This document shows positions 9,401-16,777 of a stretch of DNA of 64,000 bases, in pieces. How positions within the stretch are numbered: position 1 is the stretch's first letter; each line of letters starts with the position of its first letter. The notes beneath the pieces were generated by a model. The model searched no databases and was not told where the DNA came from. It saw only the letters and a program-made list of their open reading frames with translations. Source of the stretch: Fulvimarina sp. (GTDB taxonomy: Bacteria > Pseudomonadota > Alphaproteobacteria > Rhizobiales > Rhizobiaceae); NCBI GenBank assembly GCA_002700095.1, contig PACL01000047.1:1-64000 (forward strand). The letters run 5' to 3'. The translations under genes and the position numbers were made by a program.

Positions 9401-11029
9401 GGAATAGACGACCGAGAAGTTGCGGCTGTTGCGGGGCGTGAAGGCCTGGACAGTTGGAGAAAGCGTGTCCTCCATTGCGACCGAGAACTTGCCGTCGAGA
9501 AACACCGGGACGGCGCGCCCGGCCGCGCAAATGTCCTTCAGCGTGTCCCGGACCGAGGCCTTGAAGTCCCGGTACATATCGAAGGTCCATCCGGCCTGGC
9601 GGCACCTGTCGGCCCAGCGCTCGATGGCGGGAAGGTCGATCTGCGCGTCGGTCCGCGGCCGCGCGCCGCCCGGCCCCTGCAGCACAAGGCGGAAGAGATC
9701 GGCCGGGACGCGCGTCGGCGTGTCCGCCACCCATGCCGCGCCGGTCCACGATCGCGCCCTCGACGTGGCCTTCGCCGTCAGGTTGGTGATCACGCCGTTC
9801 AGCTGCTTCGTCGCCTTGATGCGCAGCGAGGTGATGGCGAGCGGCTTGCCGTATTCGATCGGCGGCGACTTGCGGAAGGTCTTCAGCGCCGACCAGATGA
9901 CGGTCTCGGCCTTGCCCGGATCGTCCGGATCGTCCGCGGTGATGCGGGTGACCCGGACGTCGTATGGTCCACCTGCGGCGAGATTCGGAAAGCGGTAAGA
10001 TCGCCGGATCGGGTTCTGCGTCTCGTCCGTGAAGTTCCATTCCTGGGAATCGACGACGATCTCGGTGTTCGGCTCCAGCAGCTCGATCGTGCCGCGAACG
10101 GTATAGGTGTGGCGGCTGCCGTCGCTGGTGTAGACCTCGATGATGCCCTGCGGCGCCACCATGTCGACGACGATCTCATCGGCCTCGGCGCCGGAAAGCC
10201 GCGTCACCGGGCCGTCGACGGAGGACGTCTCGATGTTGAAGTCGGTCTGAACGACCTCGTTCGGATAGAGGGTCTGCTCGCCGTCGTTCGCATAGCCGCT
10301 GAAGGTCTGGATCTCGACGTCGTCATATTCGTCGATCGAGGTCTCGCCGATCTTGATGTCGGTGATGTCGAGCGGGCCGTGCCCCCAGACGAAGAGCATC
10401 CGCAGATACTGATCGTCGCCGAAGAACTCGCTGTAGGGGCTGGAGGCGTATTTCGGCGCAATCCGATGCTCGCCGAGGAGGACCGGGATCGGCTGCCAGC
10501 GGGCGGCGAGGTTCTGCCGGCTGGCGATCGAATAGAGCTGCTTGCGGTCGTCGTTCGCCCGGGTGTCCGTCGGGGGGAACAGCGAGTTGAGGGCAAGATT
10601 GCCGCCGAAGACGATCGCCGCCGAGACGACGGTGCCGAGGATCGTCCCGGCGATGCCAAGGACCGACGGGCCGACGATGAAGGACGCAAAGACGATGAGC
10701 GCGAGCGACAGGATCGTCCGCAGAAGGCTGCCAACGCCCTTGCCCGCGACGGCCCGCACGACGACGACATCGCCGGCGACGACGCGGTGACCGTCCCACG
10801 CTTCCTTGGCGATCGTCTCGCCATTGACGGAGACGTGTGCGCCGGCGGCGAGCCGCGACACCTTACCCTCGGCGGCGCAGAACGCGACCACCTCGGAGAT
10901 GCTCGACCCGGACGGCACGCGCAGCCGGATGCTGTCCAGCTTCATCGGGTGCAGCGCGGCGACGACCTCGACGGTCTCGCCCGGACCGAGCAACTCGCCA
11001 TGCAAGGGTGAGCGGACCAGCGCGTTCAT
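3458..11029 (-). CDS. Giant central tail tip protein (lambda J-like), 2,523 aa
   Basis: The start at 11029 (MNALVRSPLHGELLGPGE) overlaps the preceding NlpC gene by 4 bases; the open frame extends upstream but only as antisense-type composition. A short N-terminal domain is followed by a hydrophobic stretch near residues 100-150 (SLLRTILSLALIVFASFIVG), typical of tail-tip proteins. Beta-rich J-like domains then run to about residue 870 (GYTKETATLFEEIELPG; GDRVRVAYDVVRIGLAQGRI). Long Ala/Glu-rich coiled coils (AEAAALAQQISAEVQARIAA) follow, then a repeat region of 37-residue units. The C-terminal domain contains DRFVVADPNGSFSPF and VDGTLTAMQIESEAITSTYF, as in J-type C-termini. It forms the tail tip that contacts the cell surface. 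It is about twice the length of lambda J (1,132 residues), the extra being coiled coil and repeats. Confidence 0.85.
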   Translation of the reverse strand: MNALVRSPLHGELLGPGETVEVVAALHPMKLDSIRLRVPSGSSISEVVAFCAAEGKVSRLAAGAHVSVNGETIAKEAWDGHRVVAGDVVVVRAVAGKGVGSLLRTILSLALIVFASFIVGPSVLGIAGTILGTVVSAAIVFGGNLALNSLFPPTDTRANDDRKQLYSIASRQNLAARWQPIPVLLGEHRIAPKYASSPYSEFFGDDQYLRMLFVWGHGPLDITDIKIGETSIDEYDDVEIQTFSGYANDGEQTLYPNEVVQTDFNIETSSVDGPVTRLSGAEADEIVVDMVAPQGIIEVYTSDGSRHTYTVRGTIELLEPNTEIVVDSQEWNFTDETQNPIRRSYRFPNLAAGGPYDVRVTRITADDPDDPGKAETVIWSALKTFRKSPPIEYGKPLAITSLRIKATKQLNGVITNLTAKATSRARSWTGAAWVADTPTRVPADLFRLVLQGPGGARPRTDAQIDLPAIERWADRCRQAGWTFDMYRDFKASVRDTLKDICAAGRAVPVFLDGKFSVAMEDTLSPTVQAFTPRNSRNFSVVYSYRELPHGLRVKFVNRDKDWSEDETLVFDDGYTKETATLFEEIELPGVTDPELVYRHARYRIAEAKLRTRVLTFTTDLEHLVCTRGDRVRVAYDVVRIGLAQGRILAVDGDTLTVDESVVMEAGKSYGMRVRNASGVERVLAIATVAGEHRTVTFTGVAPAVGDTFMFGLAGQETQIFRLLSVRPGKDFSAELQVVDDAQGITAADTGPIPQPGTTVTVDPPLSLFRPFNLLVAQSLEDRDGVVVQATKVYWSVRAGGPRMDRTLVVAQATIEGAVQEQRVTVAGDVFFAEFINLASADWTFRAQSFTVDGRWTGFSNGVTLEQILPADEIGVGLGQLQQEARDILNGLRNDLDAAVVDAGELAEELEGQANALLTEAQTRAAEAAALAQQISAEVQARIAAAGVNADAIAAEAQARADAVATLAAEDAELAQSLAAEAGTRAGAVTALAAADAALAQDIAAESEALADEIAAEAQARIDAIAVQAAALNAEAEQRLAEIRIQSANLRALSDRLLDIDAVLAESAALGLDQLREVRTRIDVTRDGITAAYTQAITVATGPTSALAQQIESLEVGIEDETSSRTAEITRLDQAIVTGDAAQASAREILSTQIRGGYTGSDVALAGGMLGSLRSTFASQYEAITESLVSLEAGVDEQFDFLRFWPFDDDADGWIGNGTPTWVTGGWLRPANHASDPNVVSADDLDIDADRYGQVRARIRRTGAPTWEGRLYWNDTVGQVWSAGRSVVVAEPTFSDNGTAVISFNTGATGVIERLRLDLSAAQTATDYFEIDWVAIGRPSPGTSIASQEELRQTVVNGLASEATAREQLSSQLTGYADPTGVDLASLSSGLLYEERTARTTAVTALSESVLGLESSISDASGEIAATAGALQSITTRVSSAESTIGTQGAAIVSNTEALTALSGQLAGKADTSAIDQLSQEIALLGGDGLQSQATSIRSLTARLQDLELDLAEQEALGLAGDTATREAVATAYQQLDAYTRRVEGRVETEASRIDGLQVTLAGKVDASALNSLTVRVLQQGTAITTNTASVTALASTVAGKADVSALGSLSTTVTQQGATLSTQAQAITALQGSLDGKANARAVDTLSQTVTQQGGNITANADAITALSGAVAGKASAAALSSLSATVTQQGEDIAVNTSAITSLEAALPGKANASAVNDLAATVVGQGEDIATLATSVTALETALPGKADASAVSSLQTTVSQQGTTIGSNSQAITALQGSVAGKAEASALSSLSQTVSQQGQNISANAGAITSLSSALSGKADASAVSTLATTVTQQGGAITANSTAITSLQGEVAGKASTSAVDALQQEITLLGGEGLQSQASAIRSVSAQLLDLEMGLAEQGALGIAGDTATRQAIATASQQLDAYTRQVEGRTEVNAAAITALQASLPDKADVTVVNAARASLIEQGVRLTAQGEQIASLTFEVAGKASASLVAALSGTVVQQGDAISVNTAAITSLQGTVAGKADSSVVDQLSQVVETIGGDGLQSQATALRSVTARLQDLELDLAEQEALGLAGDTATREAVATAYQQLDAYTRRVEGRVETEARRIDGLQVTLAGKVDASALNSLTVRVLQQGSAIVTTTDAVTALASTVAGKADVSALNSLATTVTQQGQDIATNAGAITAANSAIAGKADASAVSSLQTTVTQQGQTIGSHTQAITSLQGTVSGKADASVLSALSQTVTQQGQNIAANAGAITSLDSTVAGKADASAVSSLATTVTQQGGAISSQATQLSALATSVGEVSADARFRTTVKSQPSGSEATMAMQVRAGDGSSWREAGIYLRATSDGSADVIVSADRFVVADPNGSFSPFSVVNGVLRVQAAILGNLVVDGTLTAMQIESEAITSTYFTEFAATDPFDVDVLDWLVPGPVGASVVVANTCAGLMIEGSEDLGIYKIYIDEVLKRNEEWRYAYYASHPIVRSYKAVIGPSGFVRVRHNVRIKRGITSGSIVATVFKR
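4150..6660 (-). repeat. In-frame 111-bp tandem repeats within the tip protein
   Basis: Eighteen copies of a unit marked by GKADASAVSSL-like sequence and TVTQQG occur with a basic period of 37 residues (111 bp). Three larger modules of about 125 residues (near 4525-4905, 5030-5410 and 6205-6590) interrupt them; each begins GGDGLQSQA and contains LDAYTRxVEGR. Two of the three are nearly identical in protein sequence. The unit pattern suggests a trimeric coiled-coil stalk. Confidence 0.85.
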
Positions 11030-11433
11030 CGGGCAACCTGCGAGATGTGGCGGTAGATTCCCGTTACCCGGGGCGCATGGCGGCCGGTCGTGTAGGGCTC
11101 GATGATCGAGGACTTCATCGCCGGCATGTGCAGCATCTGGCCGCGCCCGACGACGAGGCCGACATGCCAGGGGCGCTCGCGCATCTCGACCACATCCATC
11201 GGGCGGGCGTCCGCAGGGAGAACCGGCACCCAAGGCTCGCGGGCGCCGGCGAGGATGGCGGCGATCGCGTCCCGGTCGGCCGTGGTCTGGTAATCGTCGG
11301 CAAAGCTCGGCTGCTCGATCCCGAGAAGCTCTCGGAACGCGATCAGGATCAGGCCCCAGCAGTCGCAGCCATCACGGCTGCGGCCCCGGTCCAGCCACGG
11401 GATTCCGACGAGGCTGTCGAAGCGGTTCACCAT
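11026..11433 (-). CDS. NlpC/P60-type tail peptidase (lambda K-like)
   Basis: 135 residues. The catalytic Cys lies in GCDCWGLILIAF near residue 25 and the His in RPWHVGLVVGRGQMLHMP near residue 90, the NlpC/P60 order. In lambda-type tails this protein (K) sits at the tip complex and cuts peptidoglycan during assembly or DNA entry. The ATG shares a base with the previous stop, and the 3' end overlaps the tip gene by 4 bases, so it belongs to the same coupled tail operon. Confidence 0.85.
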   Translation of the reverse strand: MVNRFDSLVGIPWLDRGRSRDGCDCWGLILIAFRELLGIEQPSFADDYQTTADRDAIAAILAGAREPWVPVLPADARPMDVVEMRERPWHVGLVVGRGQMLHMPAMKSSIIEPYTTGRHAPRVTGIYRHISQVAR

Positions 11434-11945
11434 CAGAACGTCGTCCAGAGCCCGCCGAAGCGGCCGGGCGTGAAGGTGTCCGCAGGGAACGGTTCGGAGG
11501 CGAGCGTGTCGACGGTGAGATCGAGGACCGCGTTGCCAGCCTCGATCGCGGCCTGGGTCAGCTCGAAGACGGCGAACCGGACCTCCGGCTCATCCGGCGC
11601 CGAGGCGAGCACGATCTCTGCCGTGACGAAGGCGGGCGTGATACTCCGCTGCAGGATCGGCTCCAATTCGTTGCCGACATCGTAGACCGTCAGGCTCAGC
11701 GTCGGCTGCACGTCCTCGCCCTCCGCCGGCAGGGCGATCTCCATTGGCACGAAGCTGAAGGTCTCGCCGCGGCTGACGGTCCCGCGCAGCTGCTCCTCGA
11801 AATCGACGAGATCCTCATTGTCGCTGGAGATGCGAACCGGGCCGTCCTCGAAATCGGGATGCTCAAAGGTCAGAAGCAGGACGATGACCTCGCCGGTCTC
11901 GTCGTCGAACATCGCTTTCCGGAGGTCGAGGGAAACGTTCCTCAT
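11433..11945 (-). CDS. Minor tail protein, DUF1833-like (lambda L-like position)
   Basis: 170 residues starting MRNVSLDLRKAMFDDETGEV. This opening, and the TFEHPDFEDGPVRISSDNE segment, match what is known of DUF1833 tail proteins, which replace lambda L in many siphoviruses. The start at 11945 overlaps the previous gene by 4 bases; the frame continues upstream without a ribosome site. It has no signal or membrane segment. The position between the tape measure block and the NlpC protease supports a role in the tail tip baseplate. Confidence 0.7.
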   Translation of the reverse strand: MRNVSLDLRKAMFDDETGEVIVLLLTFEHPDFEDGPVRISSDNEDLVDFEEQLRGTVSRGETFSFVPMEIALPAEGEDVQPTLSLTVYDVGNELEPILQRSITPAFVTAEIVLASAPDEPEVRFAVFELTQAAIEAGNAVLDLTVDTLASEPFPADTFTPGRFGGLWTTF

Positions 11946-12292
11946 CCGAGCCTCACGAGATCGAGCGAAACGCGCCACTTGTTGCCGATGGGCACCGAGG
12001 ACGGCAGGTTCTGGCCGAACTTGACGATCCACTCACCGGCTTCCCCCTGCGCCGGCATGCGGAACGGCAGCGACCCGCCGCGAAGATCGCCAGCAACGAA
12101 GCTGCGGAAGGTGACGAGTTGAGCGGCCGACATCCGGAAGGCCCCCTGAAGCGGCTCGGGGGTGTAGGAAAAGCGGCGCCGCGTGCGGGTGGATCCGGCT
12201 TCGGTGGGGGTCGACAGGCGCCCGTCGCCAAAGCCCTGCTGAAAGCCCTCGCGTTCCATGTGCTGCGGCAGGGTCCCCGGCCAGACGTTCAT
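11942..12292 (-). CDS. Minor tail protein (lambda M-like position)
   Basis: 116 residues, starting MNVWPGTLPQHMEREGFQQG. The start at 12292 overlaps the tape-measure stop by 4 bases. The segment LVTFRSFVAGDLRGGSLPFR and the closing NKWRVSLDLVRLG resemble small tail-tip proteins that follow the tape measure protein in siphoviruses. It probably joins the distal tail to the tip complex. The family assignment rests mainly on position. Confidence 0.7.
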   Translation of the reverse strand: MNVWPGTLPQHMEREGFQQGFGDGRLSTPTEAGSTRTRRRFSYTPEPLQGAFRMSAAQLVTFRSFVAGDLRGGSLPFRMPAQGEAGEWIVKFGQNLPSSVPIGNKWRVSLDLVRLG

Positions 12293-15200
12293 CGCGCCAC
12301 CAGCCCCGGCGAGACGCCGTAGCCACGGCGGAGCGCGCGGTTGGTGTCGCTGCCTGCGCCGGTGACCTCCTGCTTCACCTTGTCCTTGACGTAGATCTCC
12401 AGCCGGCGCTCGCCGTCCGGCCCAATGCTCTCGCGCTGCTCGATATCCTCGCCGCCGCGCCGTTGATCGAAGATCTGCACGACTGGCGCCACCGCGGCGG
12501 CGGCTCCGGCACCTGCCGAGCCCTGCCTCGTCCCGGAGACCGGCGGGTTGAAGCCGACCACACCGCCATGTTCGTAGCCGCGACCGCCGCCGACGCCGAG
12601 ACGGATCGCCTCGGCCGCTGCCGGACCGCCGACGGCTTTGACGTCGTCCTGGTTCCACACCACCTCGCCGCGGTGGACATAGCCGGCGATCGCATGCCGC
12701 TGGCCGTCTCCGGTGTAGCCGCCGCGGTCGAAGCGGAGCCCGGCCCAGGGATCCGCCGCCGCCGGACCACCGCCGCCCAAGATGGAACCGAGAAACTGGC
12801 CGACGCCGCCACCGCCGCCGCCACCGAGCTTGCCGACGTCGTCGATGAGCTGGCGGAGGACGCCGCCGAGGCCGGGAACGAAGGAATCGGCGACCTGGGT
12901 GACGCCGCCGATCAGTTGGCTGTTCAAGGCGCCGTCGAAGCCGCTTTGAAAGCTCGAGGCTGAGTTGGCGAGCGCCGTCGACGTCTGCCCGAGCGAGGCA
13001 TAGGCCTCCTGGATCTCGGCGGGGTCGATCCCGCGCAGGCCTTCCCACTCGTTGCGCAGTCCAGCGACGTCGTTGCCGCGCCGTCCCGCCAGCGTCAGGG
13101 CCATCCGGTCCTGCATGCCGGCGTCGAAGGTTTCCGAGCCGGAGAGGCCGAGCTGTTCCATCAGCCCGCGCAGGGTCCGCGAGGTGATCTGGTAGCGGCC
13201 GACGGCCGAGGAGTTGAACGGGTTCGAAGGATCGGCGAGCATCTGTTTTTGCAGCGCCAGCACGTCGTTCAGCGACATCGAGGTCAGGTTGACGTCGCCG
13301 CCGGTGAAAGCGCCGTAGCCGAGCGTCTCGTTGTATCCGTCGCCCCGATCGGTGCCTTCGGCTCGCCCGATGAGATCCAGGAAGGCGTTGCCCCGGCCGC
13401 CGCCGGCGAGCCGCGACACGGCGCCCGCAGCACCGCCGCCCAAAGTATTGGCGCCGGGGATGCCCGTGCTGCCCACCAGCGAGACGAACAGCGGATTGAC
13501 GGGGGTGGAGCCGCGTTCTGCCAGGGTGATCGTCGGGGCCGTCGGCGTCTTGATGGGCTGGCCGGTGATGCGCCCCCAGATCCCTTCGAAGCCGCCAAGG
13601 TCTGAGAGCGTGGGGTTTTCGCCACCGGTCAGGAGGTTCTGGAGCGGATTGCGGACGGACAGGTCGAAGAGCGTCCTGGTGAGATCCTTGCCGATCTCGT
13701 CGAAGGCGTCCGTGATCAATTTCGAGCCGTCGAGGGAGACGTCGAGCAGCTTGTCGAGCGCGTTCGATCCCGCCTCGCCGAAGCTGTCCCAGGCCTCGCC
13801 CGTCCGCTCGATGTCGGCGCGGTAGTCGGCGAGCGCGCGGGCCTGCTGGCGATAGGTATCGGCCTCGCGGCTGGCCAGATCGACGCCGGCGCGGCGCAGG
13901 TCCTGCTCGGCCTGAAGATCCGTCATGATCCGCCGGCGCTCGGCCGCCGACGCGCCGATCGCGGCGGCTTCGGCCTGCAGCTTCGCCAGTTCCTCCTCCT
14001 GCGGGCGGAAGAGGCTCTGGCGGCTCTCCAGCTCCAGTGCCGCCCGTCGCGCTTCGCCATAGGCGCGCCATGTCCCGGTCAGCTGCGGATTGAGCTCGAT
14101 TCCTCGCGCGACTTCCTGGTTGATTGCGGCCAGCTCGCGGGCCTGGCCCTCAAGGCCTGCCAAGGCGAGATCGTCGTTCGCGCCGCGCAGGGCGTCGTTC
14201 GCCTCGCGCTGCGCCTCGGCGTAGACCTTCAGCCCCTCGGCCGCGACGCGACGCTGGCGCTCGGTCTCGCCGATCTTGTCGCCTTCGGCGGTGTTCAACT
14301 CGATCGCCATCCGCTGCTGGGCGATGGACGCCTTCTGTGCGGCCGTCTTCGCCGAGATCGACGCGATATCCAGCTCGCGCGATCGGCGGGCGTTCTCCTC
14401 GCTGCGCTCCACCTCGTCGATCGCACGCTGATACTGGCGGGTCGCGTCGATCTGGAGGCCTTCGGCCGCTCTCGCGCTGCCGGCAAGGCGGGGGGCGGCG
14501 TTCATCTGCCCCTGATAGGCCTCGGTGATCCTCTGGCGCTCGGACCGCGTGTCGGGGACGAAGCTCTCCAGCGTGTCGCGCCGTTCGCGATAGGCTTTCT
14601 GCGTCGCGCGGGGGACGGCATCGACCGACAGCGCCATCGCCTGCAGCTGGCGCTGGGCGGCGGCAGCGGGCGCGGCCACCTCGATCAGCCTCGCCGCCAG
14701 CTCTCGCAGCTTGTCGTTGGCGGGATCCTGATTGGCAATCGTCGCCACCGCTTCCACGAAGGCGATGGCGTCGCCCTTGCCGGTCTGCAGCTCGGCGTTC
14801 AGCGCCATGAGCGGCTTGCGGAACGCCTCGTATTTGGGCGCGACGTCGGTCTCGAGGAGGCCGATCTCGCCGAGACTGGGCGAGTAGCGCAGGTAGTCGC
14901 TGCTGAAGGCGCTGGGCTTGAAGCTCTTGGCGAGCGTGTCCTGGGCGGAGAGCTGAAGTTCCGCCCGGCTCTGACGTTCCTGGAATGACGCGACGCCAGG
15001 CGACACGCTCTTGGCGTATCTGTCGGCCTTATCGAGAGCGAGGCCATAGGCTTCCGCGACGCCCTTCAGCGCCTCCCGGTGGGCGTCCATCGCTTCGTTG
15101 AGCGGCTTGATCTGCTTCTCGGTCCGGGTCGCAAAGTAGATGCCGGCGGCCGCCGCGGCCGTGAAACCGACGATCGCGAGGTTCATCGGCGTTGCCAGGG

Positions 15201-15963
15201 CGAGCAGGCTGGTTCCGACAGCCTTGATCGAGCCGGCGACACCGCCGGGACCTTCCTGCAGCGCGCCATAGACCTGTCCCGCCTGGCTGACGAAGATCTG
15301 CATCCCGTCGGCGCCCATCAGCCACATGGTGGCGGCGTCATTGCCCTGACGGGACAGATTGAGCAGCTGGTTGGAGGTGAGCTTCGACGCGCCGGTGACG
15401 GCGCCGTAGACGCCGGGCATCCGGTTCAAGACGAGCATCTGGCGCTCGGCCGCTTCGGCCGCCTGGCGGCGATAGACGGTTGCCTCGGCCGTGGTGAGGC
15501 CCGCGGTGCGTTCGGCCTCGGCGATCTCGGCCAGCGTGCGCTTGTAGTCCTGCCCGATCTTGAACAGCGGATTGTAGCGCTCGCGGATCTGGTCGAGCAT
15601 CGCCGGCTGGGTCTGGGGAGGTAGCCCCTGCGAGCCTGTTCCTCCCCCGCCACCGGACGGAGGAACGGCAAGCGGAACGCCGGCAGTGTTCTGGTTGGCG
15701 CTCGTCGCGCCGAGGCCGATCCGGCGCTGCACCTCCTGGCGATAGGCCGCCTCGGCCCCGGCGGCCCCGGTCAGCGCCTGGGTGACCTGCTTCGCCGCAG
15801 CGGCCTCGGCCTGCATGCCCGTCGCCATGGCCGAGAGGTCGCCGCCGGCGGCCTTGGCGGCCTGGCCGGTGGAGGCGATCTCCTGACGGACCTCGCGGGC
15901 GCCTTGCTGGGCGCCCTTGGAGTCGAGCGTCATGATCATGGAGAACTGCAGCGGCTGGACCAT
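12289..15963 (-). CDS. Tail tape measure protein with embedded muralytic-like domain
   Basis: 1,224 residues, the largest gene upstream of the tip and in the usual tape-measure place after the G/GT chaperones. The N-terminus and residues 30-700 are Ala/Gln/Glu-rich helices. A hydrophobic stretch (LLALATPMNLAIVGFTAAAA) lies near residue 255. Around residues 858-975 is a globular insert with FLDLIGRAEGTDRGDGYNET, AFTGG, and SAVGRYQITSRTLRGLMEQL. That layout (Glu near the start, then GRYQ) is seen in phage lysozyme-like domains of tape-measure proteins. The C-terminus is Gly-rich (GGGGGGVGQF). It sets tail length and probably helps DNA pass through the peptidoglycan. Confidence 0.9.
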   Translation of the reverse strand: MVQPLQFSMIMTLDSKGAQQGAREVRQEIASTGQAAKAAGGDLSAMATGMQAEAAAAKQVTQALTGAAGAEAAYRQEVQRRIGLGATSANQNTAGVPLAVPPSGGGGGTGSQGLPPQTQPAMLDQIRERYNPLFKIGQDYKRTLAEIAEAERTAGLTTAEATVYRRQAAEAAERQMLVLNRMPGVYGAVTGASKLTSNQLLNLSRQGNDAATMWLMGADGMQIFVSQAGQVYGALQEGPGGVAGSIKAVGTSLLALATPMNLAIVGFTAAAAAGIYFATRTEKQIKPLNEAMDAHREALKGVAEAYGLALDKADRYAKSVSPGVASFQERQSRAELQLSAQDTLAKSFKPSAFSSDYLRYSPSLGEIGLLETDVAPKYEAFRKPLMALNAELQTGKGDAIAFVEAVATIANQDPANDKLRELAARLIEVAAPAAAAQRQLQAMALSVDAVPRATQKAYRERRDTLESFVPDTRSERQRITEAYQGQMNAAPRLAGSARAAEGLQIDATRQYQRAIDEVERSEENARRSRELDIASISAKTAAQKASIAQQRMAIELNTAEGDKIGETERQRRVAAEGLKVYAEAQREANDALRGANDDLALAGLEGQARELAAINQEVARGIELNPQLTGTWRAYGEARRAALELESRQSLFRPQEEELAKLQAEAAAIGASAAERRRIMTDLQAEQDLRRAGVDLASREADTYRQQARALADYRADIERTGEAWDSFGEAGSNALDKLLDVSLDGSKLITDAFDEIGKDLTRTLFDLSVRNPLQNLLTGGENPTLSDLGGFEGIWGRITGQPIKTPTAPTITLAERGSTPVNPLFVSLVGSTGIPGANTLGGGAAGAVSRLAGGGRGNAFLDLIGRAEGTDRGDGYNETLGYGAFTGGDVNLTSMSLNDVLALQKQMLADPSNPFNSSAVGRYQITSRTLRGLMEQLGLSGSETFDAGMQDRMALTLAGRRGNDVAGLRNEWEGLRGIDPAEIQEAYASLGQTSTALANSASSFQSGFDGALNSQLIGGVTQVADSFVPGLGGVLRQLIDDVGKLGGGGGGGVGQFLGSILGGGGPAAADPWAGLRFDRGGYTGDGQRHAIAGYVHRGEVVWNQDDVKAVGGPAAAEAIRLGVGGGRGYEHGGVVGFNPPVSGTRQGSAGAGAAAAVAPVVQIFDQRRGGEDIEQRESIGPDGERRLEIYVKDKVKQEVTGAGSDTNRALRRGYGVSPGLVAR

Positions 15964-16304
15964 CAGTCGGCCACCTCGGCGAAGGCGCCGAGCGCGGCGC
16001 TCTCCATCACCTGCAGGTCGGAGAAATCGACGTCGTCAAAGCCCCGCCGGCGCATCATGGCGTCGACGTCGGCATAGATCAGGCCGGTCCGGATCGTCCG
16101 GGTCATGGTCGCGACCTCGCGCCAGCAGGTCGCGCAGGCGAGAAACGCCTCCACCGTCCGCCAGTTGATCGACCACACCGCCACATCGTCCGTTTCCGTA
16201 TCCTCGTCCTCATCGACCGCGACGCTCACACCGAGTTCGGCAAAGGCGCGCTGATCGTCCGCATCGATCCTGGCCGATCGCGCCGGATCCGCGCGCCCGG
16301 CCAT
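15963..16304 (-). CDS. Tail assembly chaperone extension (GT-like, DUF1799)
   Basis: 113 residues if started at the ATG at 16304, but the frame is open back to 16337, where it meets a slippery site in the G-like gene. It contains WSINWRTVEAFLACATCWREV and the closing MRRRGFDDVDFSDLQVMESA, a pattern known from DUF1799 proteins beside tape measure genes. No ribosome site precedes 16304. It is most likely made only as the C-terminal part of a G-GT fusion of 248 residues, as in lambda. Its stop touches the tape measure start. Confidence 0.78.
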   Translation of the reverse strand: MAGRADPARSARIDADDQRAFAELGVSVAVDEDEDTETDDVAVWSINWRTVEAFLACATCWREVATMTRTIRTGLIYADVDAMMRRRGFDDVDFSDLQVMESAALGAFAEVAD

Positions 16305-16333
16305 CGCGAAGGCGGCCGCCCGGGCCGCCGCCG

Positions 16334-16708
16334 TCAGTTTCCCGTTCGCGCCTCGCCCGAGATCGAGCGCGCATAGGCGCGGTAGGTCGCGATCCGGAAC
16401 CAGGGGAAGCGGATGGCCTTGGCGAAGGCCTCGGACGTGAAGGGCTCGTTGCCGCCGTCGGCGGCCTCGACACCCCGCCAGCTCTTGCTGACACGCTTGA
16501 GCAGCCCGTGCTCGTGGGCCGAGCGCTCCTCGGCCGTCGTCAGCTCCTGGAAGTCGCGGTCAAGCTTCTCGGCCTCCTCGATCGGCATGGCCTCGAACTG
16601 CATCTCGAAGGTTTGCTCGATCGTCTGGCCAGCATTGGTCGGATCGGGAATGTGGACCGTGACCGGCCACCAGTAGAGATAGGTCTCGACGAGACGGAAA
16701 TTCGCCAT
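16334..16708 (-). CDS. Tail assembly chaperone (G-like)
   Basis: 124 residues from MANFRLVETYLYWWPVTVHI. The frame extends upstream, but the natural start is at 16708. Acidic helices (MPIEEAEKLDRDFQELTTAE) are followed by FPWFRIATYRAYARSISGEA. It lies between the tube protein and the DUF1799/tape measure genes, the place of lambda G. It ends ACG GGA AAC TGA, and the last seven sense bases make the slippery heptamer GGGAAAC. G-type chaperones coat the tape measure protein during tail assembly. Confidence 0.8.
   Translation of the reverse strand: MANFRLVETYLYWWPVTVHIPDPTNAGQTIEQTFEMQFEAMPIEEAEKLDRDFQELTTAEERSAHEHGLLKRVSKSWRGVEAADGGNEPFTSEAFAKAIRFPWFRIATYRAYARSISGEARTGN
16337..16343 (-). promoter_or_regulatory. 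Programmed -1 frameshift site GGGAAAC
   Basis: On the minus strand the heptamer G GGA AAC lies in the zero frame of the G-like gene, directly before its TGA stop. Slipping back one base reads GGG AAA, then CTG ACG GCG, and continues in frame into the DUF1799 gene without a stop. The lambda G/GT site is GGGAAAG at the same position relative to the two genes. Confidence 0.8.
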
Positions 16709-16777
16709 GTGCGATGATCCTTCGAAGGGCGTTTGAAGCGGGGCTGAACCGCTCCTCGAGGAGCGGCGCAAAGGCTG

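Noticed and set aside
8954..11011. A 685-codon plus-strand open frame opposite the tip gene
   Set aside because: It is an antisense shadow of high-GC coding DNA; the minus-strand frame carries the J-like domains and coupled starts.
11942..14071. A 709-codon minus-strand frame overlapping the tape measure gene
   Set aside because: Only its last 116 codons (from 12292) look like a tail protein; the rest is an Arg-rich shadow of the tape measure gene.
16210..16494. A minus-strand frame between the two tail chaperone genes
   Set aside because: It is in neither the G nor the GT frame, is Arg/Pro/Ser-rich and has no ribosome site.
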